Shown: positions 14,978 through 22,184 of the stretch, piece after piece | Position numbering within the stretch: position 1 is the stretch's first letter | Layout of the letters: every line of letters begins with the position of its first letter | Assembly: GCA_900543945.1 (NCBI GenBank) | Contig: UQTN01000014.1 | Location: 1 to 26,494 of the forward strand | Length of the DNA stretch: 26,494 nucleotides | Reading direction: 5' to 3' | Origin: an uncultured Collinsella sp. | GTDB lineage: Bacteria > Actinomycetota > Coriobacteriia > Coriobacteriales > Coriobacteriaceae | Program-made: the position numbers and the translations under genes | The notes under the pieces: generated by a model | Told to the model about the DNA's origin: nothing | Databases searched by the model: none | What the model saw: only the letters and a program-made list of their open reading frames with translations

Positions 14978-15538
14978 CTACACAAGCTCGTCAGACTGCT
15001 CTTGGAGCAGCGAGGCATAACTCCAGATCGCCGAGATAAACAAGCAGACAACTGCGCCGATAAACGACCCCGCATCAAAGGTAGCGCCTTGGCAAATCTC
15101 AATAACGAAGGAATGAGGCACGATGTAAAGCTCCAGTCCGCCAATGGTGAGATTGACCGATTCATAGGCACCAACAAACGAAACCACGGCGTTAACAGCA
15201 AAGGCAAGTGCAAGAACACGGATAAGCCGCACATGCGCCTTGGTAAAGGGCGAGACGCCCCGAGAGATGTTATGGCTGATTCCGCACAGAACGACAAGCG
15301 AAACACCCACGACGAGTGCCAGGCACAGCCCGCTTGGGATAACGATGCTCCCGCCATCGAGAAGCGTCACGACACCGAAAGAATCGACAGAAACAACGTT
15401 TGCAACCGCATACCAGATCACGTAAACAGCCAACGCGGCAAAAGCGACGAGCATTCCCGCAAAAACGACCGCCATGCAAAAGCCAAGCTTCCTTACAGTC
15501 TCGCCCGCCTTGGCCATACGCTGAACGCTGTTGGACAT
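14978..15538 (-). CDS. DUF2975-like four-helix membrane protein
   Basis: The protein has 186 residues with four predicted membrane segments (about 22-47, 63-90, 108-130 and 153-172). The order and the adjoining XRE regulator fit DUF2975 proteins, whose members appear beside small YozG-like regulators; the biochemical role is unknown. The ATG at 15538 is chosen because GAGGGTGAG lies just upstream and the product then begins right before the first membrane segment; a longer frame to 15637 would read through the promoter palindrome. It is the first gene of the two-gene operon. Confidence 0.78.
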   Translation of the reverse strand: MSNSVQRMAKAGETVRKLGFCMAVVFAGMLVAFAALAVYVIWYAVANVVSVDSFGVVTLLDGGSIVIPSGLCLALVVGVSLVVLCGISHNISRGVSPFTKAHVRLIRVLALAFAVNAVVSFVGAYESVNLTIGGLELYIVPHSFVIEICQGATFDAGSFIGAVVCLFISAIWSYASLLQEQSDELV

Positions 15539-15558
15539 ACACTCACCCTCATCGAATC

Positions 15559-15592
15559 TATCGTTATTCGAATAGTTTATCGAACAACGATA
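15559..15592. promoter_or_regulatory. 34-bp palindromic operator candidate upstream of the DUF2975-XRE operon
   Basis: TATCGTT at both ends in inverted orientation, with internal TTCGA and TCGAA, gives a near-perfect palindrome centred at 15575.5 that ends about 20 bases before the start codon. It overlaps the likely promoter, so the co-encoded XRE protein could repress its own operon through it. Confidence 0.55.
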
Positions 15593-15680
15593 TGGATTGC
15601 ATGCGGAAAGCCCCACCAGTGCGCATAGCCCATTCACTAATCAGAAGGGGTGAGAGTGGATTTTTGGACACGTATCGAAC

Positions 15681-15744
15681 GAGAGTGGATAATCTCCCAC
15701 TTTGAGGCCGCCACCGGGCCTAAAACGGGAGATTATCCACTCTC
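15681..15744. repeat. Long perfect hairpin between the Hpt and DUF2975 operons
   Basis: Bases 15681-15698 and 15727-15744 are an 18-bp perfect inverted repeat with a 28-base loop; the loop adds AGGCC/GGCCT pairing. Another direct copy of its outer ten bases (GAGAGTGGAT) lies at 15652-15661, making three copies in 93 bases. It is 25 bases after the Hpt stop codon on the minus strand. It may end that operon, though no U-run follows. Its dimensions match the hairpins at 7318-7533 and 20083-20149. Confidence 0.8.
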
Positions 15745-15768
15745 ATAGTCATCAAGGCTCGCAAGCCC

Positions 15769-16125
15769 TTATTCAGCCGCCTCGCGCAGGGCCGACATCG
15801 TGGCCGCATATTGCTGCTGCAGCGCATGCATTCCCGCGCGAGCGCCGTCAACGGCATCGGCGCCGCGCAGTGCCTCGGTCACCACGACCGCTGGCTCGTA
15901 CAGATTATCGAATCCCAGGTTCTGGCTCACGCCTTTGAGCGTATGCGCTGCCATAAACGCTGCCCTGGCGTCTCCTGCCGCCATGGCAGCCTCCAGCTTG
16001 TCCATGCTCTCGTCATCCAAAAACTTGAGGGCAAAGCGGGCAAGCATTTCCTCGCCCATCAGCCGAGCGCACGCATCGTCATAATTAGCGCCGATCTTCT
16101 CATACGCCTCACGCATGGAAATCAT
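15769..16125 (-). CDS. Hpt-domain phosphotransfer protein
   Basis: The protein has 118 residues and consists of one histidine-phosphotransfer domain. The phosphorylated His61 lies in AAHTLKGVSQNLGF, the standard Hpt motif, within a four-helix bundle. It shuttles phosphate between a histidine kinase and receiver domains. The ATG at 16125 has an AGGAG ten bases upstream. It lies 24 bases downstream of the three-domain receiver/HD-GYP gene, whose receiver is the obvious partner; no sensor kinase is encoded in the window, so phosphate must come from elsewhere. Confidence 0.9.
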   Translation of the reverse strand: MISMREAYEKIGANYDDACARLMGEEMLARFALKFLDDESMDKLEAAMAAGDARAAFMAAHTLKGVSQNLGFDNLYEPAVVVTEALRGADAVDGARAGMHALQQQYAATMSALREAAE

Positions 16126-16149
16126 GGATTAAAAACTCCTTTGGTCAAA

Positions 16150-18030
16150 CTAAATCGTGGGAAACGCGACGACGTCGGCGGGGCGTGCCAACGTCTCGGC
16201 AATACGGTCTTGCACCTCGAGCAGGCAGTCGAGCAACAGCGGGTTAAAGGTGCCGCACTTACCGTCCAGGATCATCTGGATTGCCTCCTTGTGCGGGATA
16301 GCGTCTTTGTATACGCGCACGCTCGTCAGCGCATCGTACACGTCGGCCACCGAAACCACCTGCGCGGCGATGGGGATATCGTCGCCCTTAAGGCCATCGG
16401 GATAACCCTTGCCGTCCCAGCGCTCGTGGTGCCAACGCGCAATCTGGTACGCATATTCCATAAGCGCATTACCGGCGTGATGGCTACCCAGCTCAAGCAG
16501 CATGTCGGCGCCGATCGTGGTATGCGTCTTCATAATCTCGAACTCATCGGGCGTAAGGCGTCCGGGCTTGTTGAGGATCGCATCGTCAATCGACATCTTG
16601 CCGATATCGTGCAGCGCCGAAGCCAGGGCAATCGTGGAGCGTTCCTCATTGTCGAGGGAGATCGTGCCGCTACGCTGGACCAGGCAGCCAAGCAGCAGCT
16701 CGGTCAGCTTTTCGATGTTCGTGACGTGCCTGCCGCTCTCGCCATTGCGCAGCTCCATGACGCCAGCCATGATGTCGATGAGCATGCGACTGTTCTTGAC
16801 GCGCTCGTTGTACTGCTGGGACAGCAGGCTCGTCAGGCGGCGCTGTTTGGCGTACAGGCGGATGGTGTTGCTTACGCGGCGGCGCACGATACGGGAGTCA
16901 AACGGGCGGTTGATATAGTCCGAGGCGCCCAGCTCGTACGCGCGCAGAACCATATCATCGGAATCTTCGCTCGAAATCATGATGACAGGCAGATTGTCGA
17001 TGCCCGATCGGCGTGACAGATCGGCCAGCACCTCAAAGCCGCTTATGCCCGGCATGATAATGTCCAGCAGCACGAGCGACAACTCATCGCCATAGCGGTC
17101 GACCATGTCGAGCGCCGCACGACCGTTATCGGCCTCGAGGACACAATACTCGTCCTTGAGCATCTCGTTGAGAATGACTCGGTTCATCTCGGAGTCATCG
17201 ACAATAAGCACCAAAGGCTTTTCGCTTTGGAAAGCCTCGATGGAATCGGCGTCGGTCACGACCGTACCGGCTTTTGCCTTAGCGCGGCTCAATAACTGGA
17301 CAGCGCGGCCAACGCCCTCATCGACCGTCTCGCCATGAATGCGAACACCACCAACACATGCCGTCAAGCTCACGTACTCATGGCCCGGAATAATCGTGGA
17401 ACGAACGGCATCGGACACCTGATGCAGGCGACGGGTGAAGTCATCGGAGGGAATATTGGGCATGACAACCACAAACTTGTCGCAGCCATAGCGCACAAGC
17501 TCGTCAGTCGAACGGATTCCGCTGCGCATGGCTGTCGCCACAGCACCGAGCGCAAGGTCGCCGGCATGACGGCCACATGTATCGTTGAAGACCCTAAAAT
17601 CATCAAGGTCGATCATCGCAACGCCGGCATTCATGCGGACGCTTCGGAGCTTTTCCTCGTAATATCGGCGATTGCGCACACTCGTCAGCACGTCGGTGTA
17701 GACAAGGTCCTCTTCTGCGGCCTCTTGCTCATCGATCGGACGCACCATCAGCAGGACATGAGGCTCGCCCTCGACCTTCAGAGGGCGCAGGCGAGCGCGG
17801 TACTCAGTACCATCATTGAGCAGCTGCTCCGACACCTCATCGGAGTCTGCCAAAGCCTCAAGACTCGACTGACGCAGACAAGGGCAGCGATCGCCGGCGA
17901 GCAAGCAGTTAGGCTCCCTCTTAATCTGATCGGCCGACAGCAAACGCACCACGGGGTAGGTCTTCGCGACACGGGCGACCTCAGCGGCAGCCTCCTCGTC
18001 GGTTAGATTGACCTCGTGATTATTGAGCAT
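16150..18030 (-). CDS. Hybrid c-di-GMP signalling protein: PAS-like Cys motif, degenerate GGDEF, receiver, HD-GYP
   Basis: The 626-residue protein has four parts. Residues 1-100 are PAS-like with Cys42, Cys49 and Cys51 in a C-x6-C-x-C pattern. Residues 107-265 are a GGDEF fold whose active site reads GCDKF (182-186), so cyclase activity is doubtful, while the product-binding RxxD site (RSTD, 173-176) is kept. Residues 272-390 are a receiver with acceptor Asp323; the conserved Lys is Arg375 in INRPF. Residues about 410-620 are an HD-GYP domain with His435, HDIGK (474-478), HH at 534-535, GYP (542-544) and VADVYDALTS, so c-di-GMP hydrolysis is expected. Phosphorylation, probably through the neighbouring Hpt, may control it. 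The ATG at 18030 has AAAGGG. The GGDEF-receiver-HD-GYP order is uncommon to my knowledge. Confidence 0.9.
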   Translation of the reverse strand: MLNNHEVNLTDEEAAAEVARVAKTYPVVRLLSADQIKREPNCLLAGDRCPCLRQSSLEALADSDEVSEQLLNDGTEYRARLRPLKVEGEPHVLLMVRPIDEQEAAEEDLVYTDVLTSVRNRRYYEEKLRSVRMNAGVAMIDLDDFRVFNDTCGRHAGDLALGAVATAMRSGIRSTDELVRYGCDKFVVVMPNIPSDDFTRRLHQVSDAVRSTIIPGHEYVSLTACVGGVRIHGETVDEGVGRAVQLLSRAKAKAGTVVTDADSIEAFQSEKPLVLIVDDSEMNRVILNEMLKDEYCVLEADNGRAALDMVDRYGDELSLVLLDIIMPGISGFEVLADLSRRSGIDNLPVIMISSEDSDDMVLRAYELGASDYINRPFDSRIVRRRVSNTIRLYAKQRRLTSLLSQQYNERVKNSRMLIDIMAGVMELRNGESGRHVTNIEKLTELLLGCLVQRSGTISLDNEERSTIALASALHDIGKMSIDDAILNKPGRLTPDEFEIMKTHTTIGADMLLELGSHHAGNALMEYAYQIARWHHERWDGKGYPDGLKGDDIPIAAQVVSVADVYDALTSVRVYKDAIPHKEAIQMILDGKCGTFNPLLLDCLLEVQDRIAETLARPADVVAFPTI

Positions 18031-18079
18031 ATGGGGCCCTTTCGATAGTTTCGCATGGTAGCGGTGGGTTCCAAATGCT

Positions 18080-18097
18080 ACAAGGGTAACACCTTGT
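18080..18097. promoter_or_regulatory. Small palindrome upstream of the c-di-GMP gene
   Basis: ACAAGG, six bases, CCTTGT forms a perfect palindrome 50 bases before the start codon of the hybrid signalling gene. It could be an operator or a leader hairpin. The rest of the 18031-18241 gap shows no gene. Confidence 0.3.
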
Positions 18098-18241
18098 CGA
18101 TGCAGGTAAGTACGTGAATGCTGTTACATTTTTATGAGTTGGCAGGCGGCGCGATTGAAGTCGCAGACGTGAGGTTTTGAGCACATTTGTTAACACGGCC
18201 GAAACGTTTGCGGGTGAAGCCTGCTTTGGCCATTGCGAGTG

Positions 18242-19039
18242 TTAGAGCCCCAGGATGCCACGGACAGCCCGGGCAGCCGCTGCCGGGCGATCGCGCAGAC
18301 CGTTATGCGCACCCGGGATCGTCACGAGAGGGCAATCGAGATATTCGGCAGCCGCTCGCGTGCCAGCCTCGCGGGGCGTGCCAATCGAGAGCTCGCCCAG
18401 GAGCACGGCGGCCACCGTTTTTGACGCGCGAACGCTATTCCAATCGGGAACGCAGGTCATAGCAATCCCGTATTCGTTTGCCATGAAACTGCGGCCGTTG
18501 CGCAGGGCATGTTTGGCTTCCGCTTCGGTCGTTCCAGGAGCCTCGGGGTCCAAGTCGCCGAGGGCTCCCAAGAAAAGCCGGAGCGCCCTTGAAACCTTTC
18601 CCGCCGCAATCATATCGAGCAAAACCGGAGCTGCGCCCATACCGACGCCTTTGTCCGACACAGCCGGCTCATGCAGAATCGCACGGGCAACGAGATGGGG
18701 TTCGGTGCGAAGAAGCTCCAGCGCCACCAACGTACCGGCGCTATGCGCAAGCACATTTGCCGGAGCGCCAACGTGTTCGATCACGGCTTGCAGGTCGGCG
18801 GCCTGAGCGGCAAGATCATAGCTGCCGTCTGCCGCATCGCTGCTGCCACCGCAGCCGCGGCGGTCGTAGGCAATTACGCGGTAGTTGCGGCTGAGCTCAC
18901 AAGCGATACCGTCAAAAAATGTGCCGTCGACACAAGCGCCGTGCACGCACACCAAGGCAGGAGCATCAGGCGACACATCCGGGCCGACATATTCGCGACA
19001 GGCGATCGTGGTGCCCGCATTCTCGACCGTAAAATCCAT
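18242..19039 (-). CDS. Alpha/beta-hydrolase fold protein
   Basis: The protein has 265 residues. Residues 29-36 contain the oxyanion-hole HG (VCVHGACV), DRRGCGGSS follows at 59-67, nucleophile Ser100 sits in AHSAGT, and His245 in PGAHNGL closes the triad; the acid is probably Glu216 or a nearby Asp. This is an esterase, lipase or amide hydrolase of the small soluble type, with no signal peptide, so it acts in the cytosol. The substrate cannot be told. The ATG at 19039 has GGGGG shortly upstream. It is transcribed alone, divergent from the radical SAM gene. Confidence 0.88.
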   Translation of the reverse strand: MDFTVENAGTTIACREYVGPDVSPDAPALVCVHGACVDGTFFDGIACELSRNYRVIAYDRRGCGGSSDAADGSYDLAAQAADLQAVIEHVGAPANVLAHSAGTLVALELLRTEPHLVARAILHEPAVSDKGVGMGAAPVLLDMIAAGKVSRALRLFLGALGDLDPEAPGTTEAEAKHALRNGRSFMANEYGIAMTCVPDWNSVRASKTVAAVLLGELSIGTPREAGTRAAAEYLDCPLVTIPGAHNGLRDRPAAAARAVRGILGL

Positions 19040-19264
19040 GTTGTGCCCCCGTCATCAATGCTCATCCAGTTGCACGTCAGTGCGGTTGGATAGACCCGCA
19101 TTGCCTTACACCTTGTTGACAGATTAACTGTACCCGACCTGAGGCTTTTCATGGCACGGCATCATGAGCGACGTGAAAAAACGAAACTTGTAAAGCAAGA
19201 GCCCGCGCCTTGCTTTGGAGCCGATGCTATGCTTAGGCACAATTGTCTTGAGGAGCATATGCCT

Positions 19265-20041
19265 ATGTCTACGTTTTTGAATGCCAGCCCCATCTTTGGG
19301 CCCGTTCGCAGTCGTCGCCTTGGCCTCTCGCTCGGTGTCAACATGATGCCCGCCAGCGGCAAAATCTGCACGTTCGACTGCATTTACTGCGAAAACGGCC
19401 TCAACGCCGAGCGCCCCTGCCACGAGCCGTATAACACGGCTGCCGTGGTGCTCGATGCACTCGAGGCAAAGCTGCGCGAGATGGCAGCCGAGGGCGAGCT
19501 CCCCGATGTGATCACCTTCGCAGGCAACGGCGAGCCCACCGCCGCACCGGAGTTTCCGCAGGCCATTGCCGGCGCCGTCGCGCTGCGCGACGAGCTTGCC
19601 CCAAACTCCAAGATCGCCGTGCTCTCCAACGGCACGCGCGCCGACCGCCCCGAGGTGCACGACGCGCTCATGATGGTCGACGACAACATTCTTAAGCTCG
19701 ATACCGTCGATCCGGCATTTATCCAGCTGCTCGACCAGCCCGTTGGCCCCTACGATGTAGAGCACCAGATCGAGACGTTCGCAAGCTTTGACGGTCACGT
19801 TATTATCCAGACGATCTTTTTGACCGGCGAGTATCAGGGCAAGCTCATCGACAATACCGGCGAGGAGTATGTTGCCCCCTGGCTCGCGGCGCTTGAGCGC
19901 ATTCGTCCGCAGGAGGCGACCATCTACACGGTGGCGCGTGAGACACCGGTCGCCGGCCTTGCCAAAGCAGTGCCCGAGGTACTCGACGCCATTGCCGCGC
20001 GCGTGCGCGCCCTCGGTATTCCCTGCCAGGTGAGCTACTAG
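19265..20041 (+). CDS. Radical SAM protein (COG0731-like)
   Basis: The protein has 258 residues from this start. The radical SAM cluster ligands are Cys35, Cys39 and Cys42 in CTFDCIYCENG, and GNGEPT is the usual SAM-contact stretch. The opening FGPVRSRRLGLSLGVN is typical of a bacterial family automatically called wyosine-like synthetase relatives (COG0731), whose real reaction is unknown in bacteria. It should bind a 4Fe-4S cluster and need anaerobic conditions. The ATG at 19265 lies nine bases after GAGGAG; the ATG at 19259 is only three bases from it, and a longer frame from 19151 lacks conserved sequence. It stands alone, bounded downstream by a 67-base hairpin. Confidence 0.85.
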   Translation: MSTFLNASPIFGPVRSRRLGLSLGVNMMPASGKICTFDCIYCENGLNAERPCHEPYNTAAVVLDALEAKLREMAAEGELPDVITFAGNGEPTAAPEFPQAIAGAVALRDELAPNSKIAVLSNGTRADRPEVHDALMMVDDNILKLDTVDPAFIQLLDQPVGPYDVEHQIETFASFDGHVIIQTIFLTGEYQGKLIDNTGEEYVAPWLAALERIRPQEATIYTVARETPVAGLAKAVPEVLDAIAARVRALGIPCQVSY

Positions 20042-20082
20042 CAAAACCACGCAGCAGCTAGTGCCCGCCATCCCGCCCCATC

Positions 20083-20149
20083 AGTTGCGGTGATATAGTT
20101 CCTATTTGTGCTGTTAAACCGCTTAAATCGGAACTATATCACCGCAACT
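20083..20149. repeat. 20-bp perfect inverted repeat hairpin after the radical SAM gene
   Basis: Bases 20083-20102 are perfectly complementary to 20130-20149, with a 27-base loop that contains further ATTT/AAAT and GC/GC pairing. A TTTT follows on the plus strand, so it can act as terminator for the radical SAM gene 42 bases upstream. Arm and loop sizes match the other large hairpins of the window although the sequence is unrelated. Confidence 0.85.
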
Positions 20150-20170
20150 TTTATGGCCGCGTGGGTGGGC

Positions 20171-20176
20171 TATACT
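20171..20176 (+). promoter_or_regulatory. Probable -10 box of the methionine aminopeptidase gene
   Basis: TATACT lies 26 bases before the start codon. The -35 region would fall on the right arm end of the preceding hairpin (CTTTTA at 20148-20153, 17-base spacer), a weak match. Confidence 0.4.
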
Positions 20177-20201
20177 AGCTGCGAATGAAAGGAAGTTAGC
20201 C

Positions 20202-21089
20202 ATGTATGACAAAGGACCCGTGCCCGGCCGCAACGACGCTTGCTGGTGCGGCAGCGGCAAGAAATACAAGAAATGCCATAGCGCCTTTGATGAGCGCCTC
20301 GAGCGCTTGTGGGAAGAAGGCTGGGAGGTTCTGCCTCGCACGCTCTACAAGACTCCCGCCGATATCGAGGGCATCAAGCGCTCGGCAGCCATCAACGTGG
20401 GCGTGCTCGATTATGTGGGCGAGCATATCGCCGCAGGCATGACCACCAACCAGATCGACCAGATGATCTACGACTACACCGTCGAGCACGGTGGCACGCC
20501 GGCCGACCTCAACTACGAGGGCTACCCCAAGAGCGTGTGCACCTCGATCAATGATGTGGTCTGCCACGGCATTCCCTGCGATACGGACGTGCTGCACGAG
20601 GGCGACATCATCAACGTGGACTGTTCCACGATCCTAGACGGCTACTTTAGCGACTCGAGCCGCATGTTCTGCATCGGCGAGGTCTCGGCCGAGCGCCAGC
20701 GCCTGGTCGATGTCACCCGCGCCAGCGTGGAAGCGGGTCTGGCGGCCGTCAAGCCATGGCTGCCACTGTCCGTTATGGCCGAGGCCGTGCAAAAGACCGT
20801 CGAGGACGCCGGTTTTAGCGTGGTGCGCGAGTACGGCGGACACGGCATCGGTAAGGAGTTCCACGAAGACCCATTTGTGGGCTTTACCACCGAGGCGCCC
20901 GATGTGGATACCATCATGGCCCCGGGCATGGTCTTTACCATCGAGCCCATGGTCAACGCCGGGACGCCCGACATTAAAATTAGCAAGGGCGACGGCTGGT
21001 GCGTGCGCACCAAGGACGGCAGCGATTCGGCTCAGTGCGAGGTACAGCTCGTGGTGACCGAAGACGGCTACGAACTGCTCAGCTGGTAG
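20202..21089 (+). CDS. map: Type I methionine aminopeptidase with N-terminal SEC-C zinc motif
   Basis: The protein has 295 residues, about 30 longer than E. coli Map because of an N-terminal SEC-C motif (Cys14, Cys16, Cys25, His26 in GRNDACWCGSGKKYKKCH), which binds zinc and may dock the enzyme to the ribosome. The metal ligands Asp140, Asp151, His214, Glu248 and Glu280 and the substrate His122 match E. coli Asp97, Asp108, His171, Glu204, Glu235 and His79 in spacing. It removes the initiator methionine from nascent proteins in the cytosol. AGGAAG precedes the ATG. It is a single-gene unit with a terminator at 21098-21142. Whether a second map exists in the genome, as in many actinobacteria, cannot be seen. 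Confidence 0.95.
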   Translation: MYDKGPVPGRNDACWCGSGKKYKKCHSAFDERLERLWEEGWEVLPRTLYKTPADIEGIKRSAAINVGVLDYVGEHIAAGMTTNQIDQMIYDYTVEHGGTPADLNYEGYPKSVCTSINDVVCHGIPCDTDVLHEGDIINVDCSTILDGYFSDSSRMFCIGEVSAERQRLVDVTRASVEAGLAAVKPWLPLSVMAEAVQKTVEDAGFSVVREYGGHGIGKEFHEDPFVGFTTEAPDVDTIMAPGMVFTIEPMVNAGTPDIKISKGDGWCVRTKDGSDSAQCEVQLVVTEDGYELLSW

Positions 21090-21097
21090 CTGTAGAT

Positions 21098-21142
21098 GCG
21101 TCGGATGCTGACGGGCACGTCCGTCTTGCATCCGGCGTTTTT
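21098..21142 (+). terminator. Intrinsic terminator of map
   Basis: GCGTCGGATGC pairs with the stretch at 21128-21137 with one G-U pair; the loop has an inner GACGG/CCGTC pairing; five T residues follow (21138-21142). Confidence 0.85.
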
Positions 21143-21163
21143 GTTTGAACGTTTGCCTGATAA

Positions 21164-21201
21164 AACCTGCCAAAATAAACCTGTCCCTTTTTTGGCAGGT
21201 T
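21164..21201 (+). repeat. Leader hairpin before the 2-hydroxyacid dehydrogenase gene
   Basis: A perfect 12-bp stem (AACCTGCCAAAA at 21164-21175 with 21190-21201) has a 14-base loop that repeats AACCTG. It ends about five bases before the GGAGAGG ribosome site, so it may be a leftover terminator or may influence translation. Confidence 0.65.
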
Positions 21202-21219
21202 GAGCGGAGAGGACTGCCT

Positions 21220-22155
21220 GTGAACATCCTGGTTTTGCTGCCCGTCAACGACCGTCATCGCGCAATTCTTGAGTCGAGCGCTCCGGGCGAGGACTTTATC
21301 TACACGAGCGCCGACGCCGCCACGCGCAAGCAGGTCGCCGATGCCGACGTGATCCTGGGCAACATCGACCCTGACATGCTCACGGCATGCGAGCATCTCC
21401 AGCTGTTGCAATTGCAGACCGCCGGCTATGACGACTACCTTGCCGCCGGCGCCATGCCAGCCGACGCCAAACTGTCTTGCTCGGTGGGCGCCTACGGCCA
21501 GGCCGTGAGCGAGCACATGTTTGCCATGGTCCTTTCCATGATGAAGCGCCTGCCCGGCTATCACGACTTGCAGCGCGAGCATCGCTGGGAGGATTTGGGG
21601 CCGGTTACCTCGCTCAAAAATGCCAACGTGCTGGTGCTGGGCGCGGGCGATATCGGCGGCCACTTTGCCACGCTCTGCCGCAGCATGGGCGCACACGTCC
21701 GCGGCATCAAGCGCCATCCGCTCGTCTACCCCATTGTGTTTGAGGACATGGACGGCATGGATGCCCTGCCCGAGCGCCTGGCCGAGGCAGACGTCGTCGC
21801 ATCCTTTATGCCCAGCACACCCGAGACCCGCGGCCTGGCGAACGCCGAGTTCTTCGCCGCGATGAAGCCGGGCGCCTTCTTTGCCAACGGCGGCCGCGGC
21901 GATCTTGTGGTTGCCGACGACCTAGTTGCCGCCCTGGAATCAGGACATCTCGCCGGCGCCGCGGTCGACGTCACCGACCCCGAGCCGCTGCCCGAGACAA
22001 GCCCCCTGTGGGATGCGCCCAACATGCTCATCACGCCGCACGTCTCCGGCTGGTTCCACCTGGCAGCCACGCTCAACAACGTCGTCGACATCGCCGCGGA
22101 GAATCTGCGTCACCTGCAGGCCGGCGAGACCCTGCGCTGCTGGATCGAGCACTAA
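21220..22155 (+). CDS. D-isomer-specific 2-hydroxyacid dehydrogenase family protein
   Basis: The protein has 311 residues from the GTG at 21220, which has a GGAGAGG site; a longer frame from 21145 would read through the leader hairpin. The Rossmann motif is GAGDIG at 141-146, catalytic Arg226 is in NGGRGDLV, Glu255 in DPEPLPE, and His274 in ITPHVSG. These enzymes reduce 2-keto acids to D-2-hydroxy acids or the reverse. After the second strand the sequence is IKRHP rather than an acidic residue, which suggests NADPH preference. The N-terminal substrate domain is short, as in the GhrA/YPL113-like branch. Substrate unknown. A short hairpin follows. Confidence 0.9.
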   Translation: MNILVLLPVNDRHRAILESSAPGEDFIYTSADAATRKQVADADVILGNIDPDMLTACEHLQLLQLQTAGYDDYLAAGAMPADAKLSCSVGAYGQAVSEHMFAMVLSMMKRLPGYHDLQREHRWEDLGPVTSLKNANVLVLGAGDIGGHFATLCRSMGAHVRGIKRHPLVYPIVFEDMDGMDALPERLAEADVVASFMPSTPETRGLANAEFFAAMKPGAFFANGGRGDLVVADDLVAALESGHLAGAAVDVTDPEPLPETSPLWDAPNMLITPHVSGWFHLAATLNNVVDIAAENLRHLQAGETLRCWIEH

Positions 22156-22157
22156 GA

Positions 22158-22184
22158 ATTACGCCGTTTTACAAACGGCGTAAT
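22158..22184 (+). terminator. Hairpin directly after the 2-hydroxyacid dehydrogenase gene
   Basis: ATTACGCCGTTT and its perfect complement (12 bp) flank a three-base loop, three bases after the stop codon. No clear T-run follows, but the stem itself ends in AAT; it probably ends or protects the transcript. Confidence 0.65.

Noticed and set aside
15681..15744. Invertible DNA element (phase-variable promoter)
   Set aside because: The 28-base loop is too short for known invertases, and no recombinase gene is in the window.
15811..17016. 401-residue plus-strand open frame opposite the Hpt and HD-GYP genes
   Set aside because: Both minus-strand genes have diagnostic motifs and ribosome sites; this frame has none.
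19151..19264. Longer start of the radical SAM gene at 19151
   Set aside because: The extra 38 residues are basic and unlike the family, and the ribosome site lies directly before 19265.
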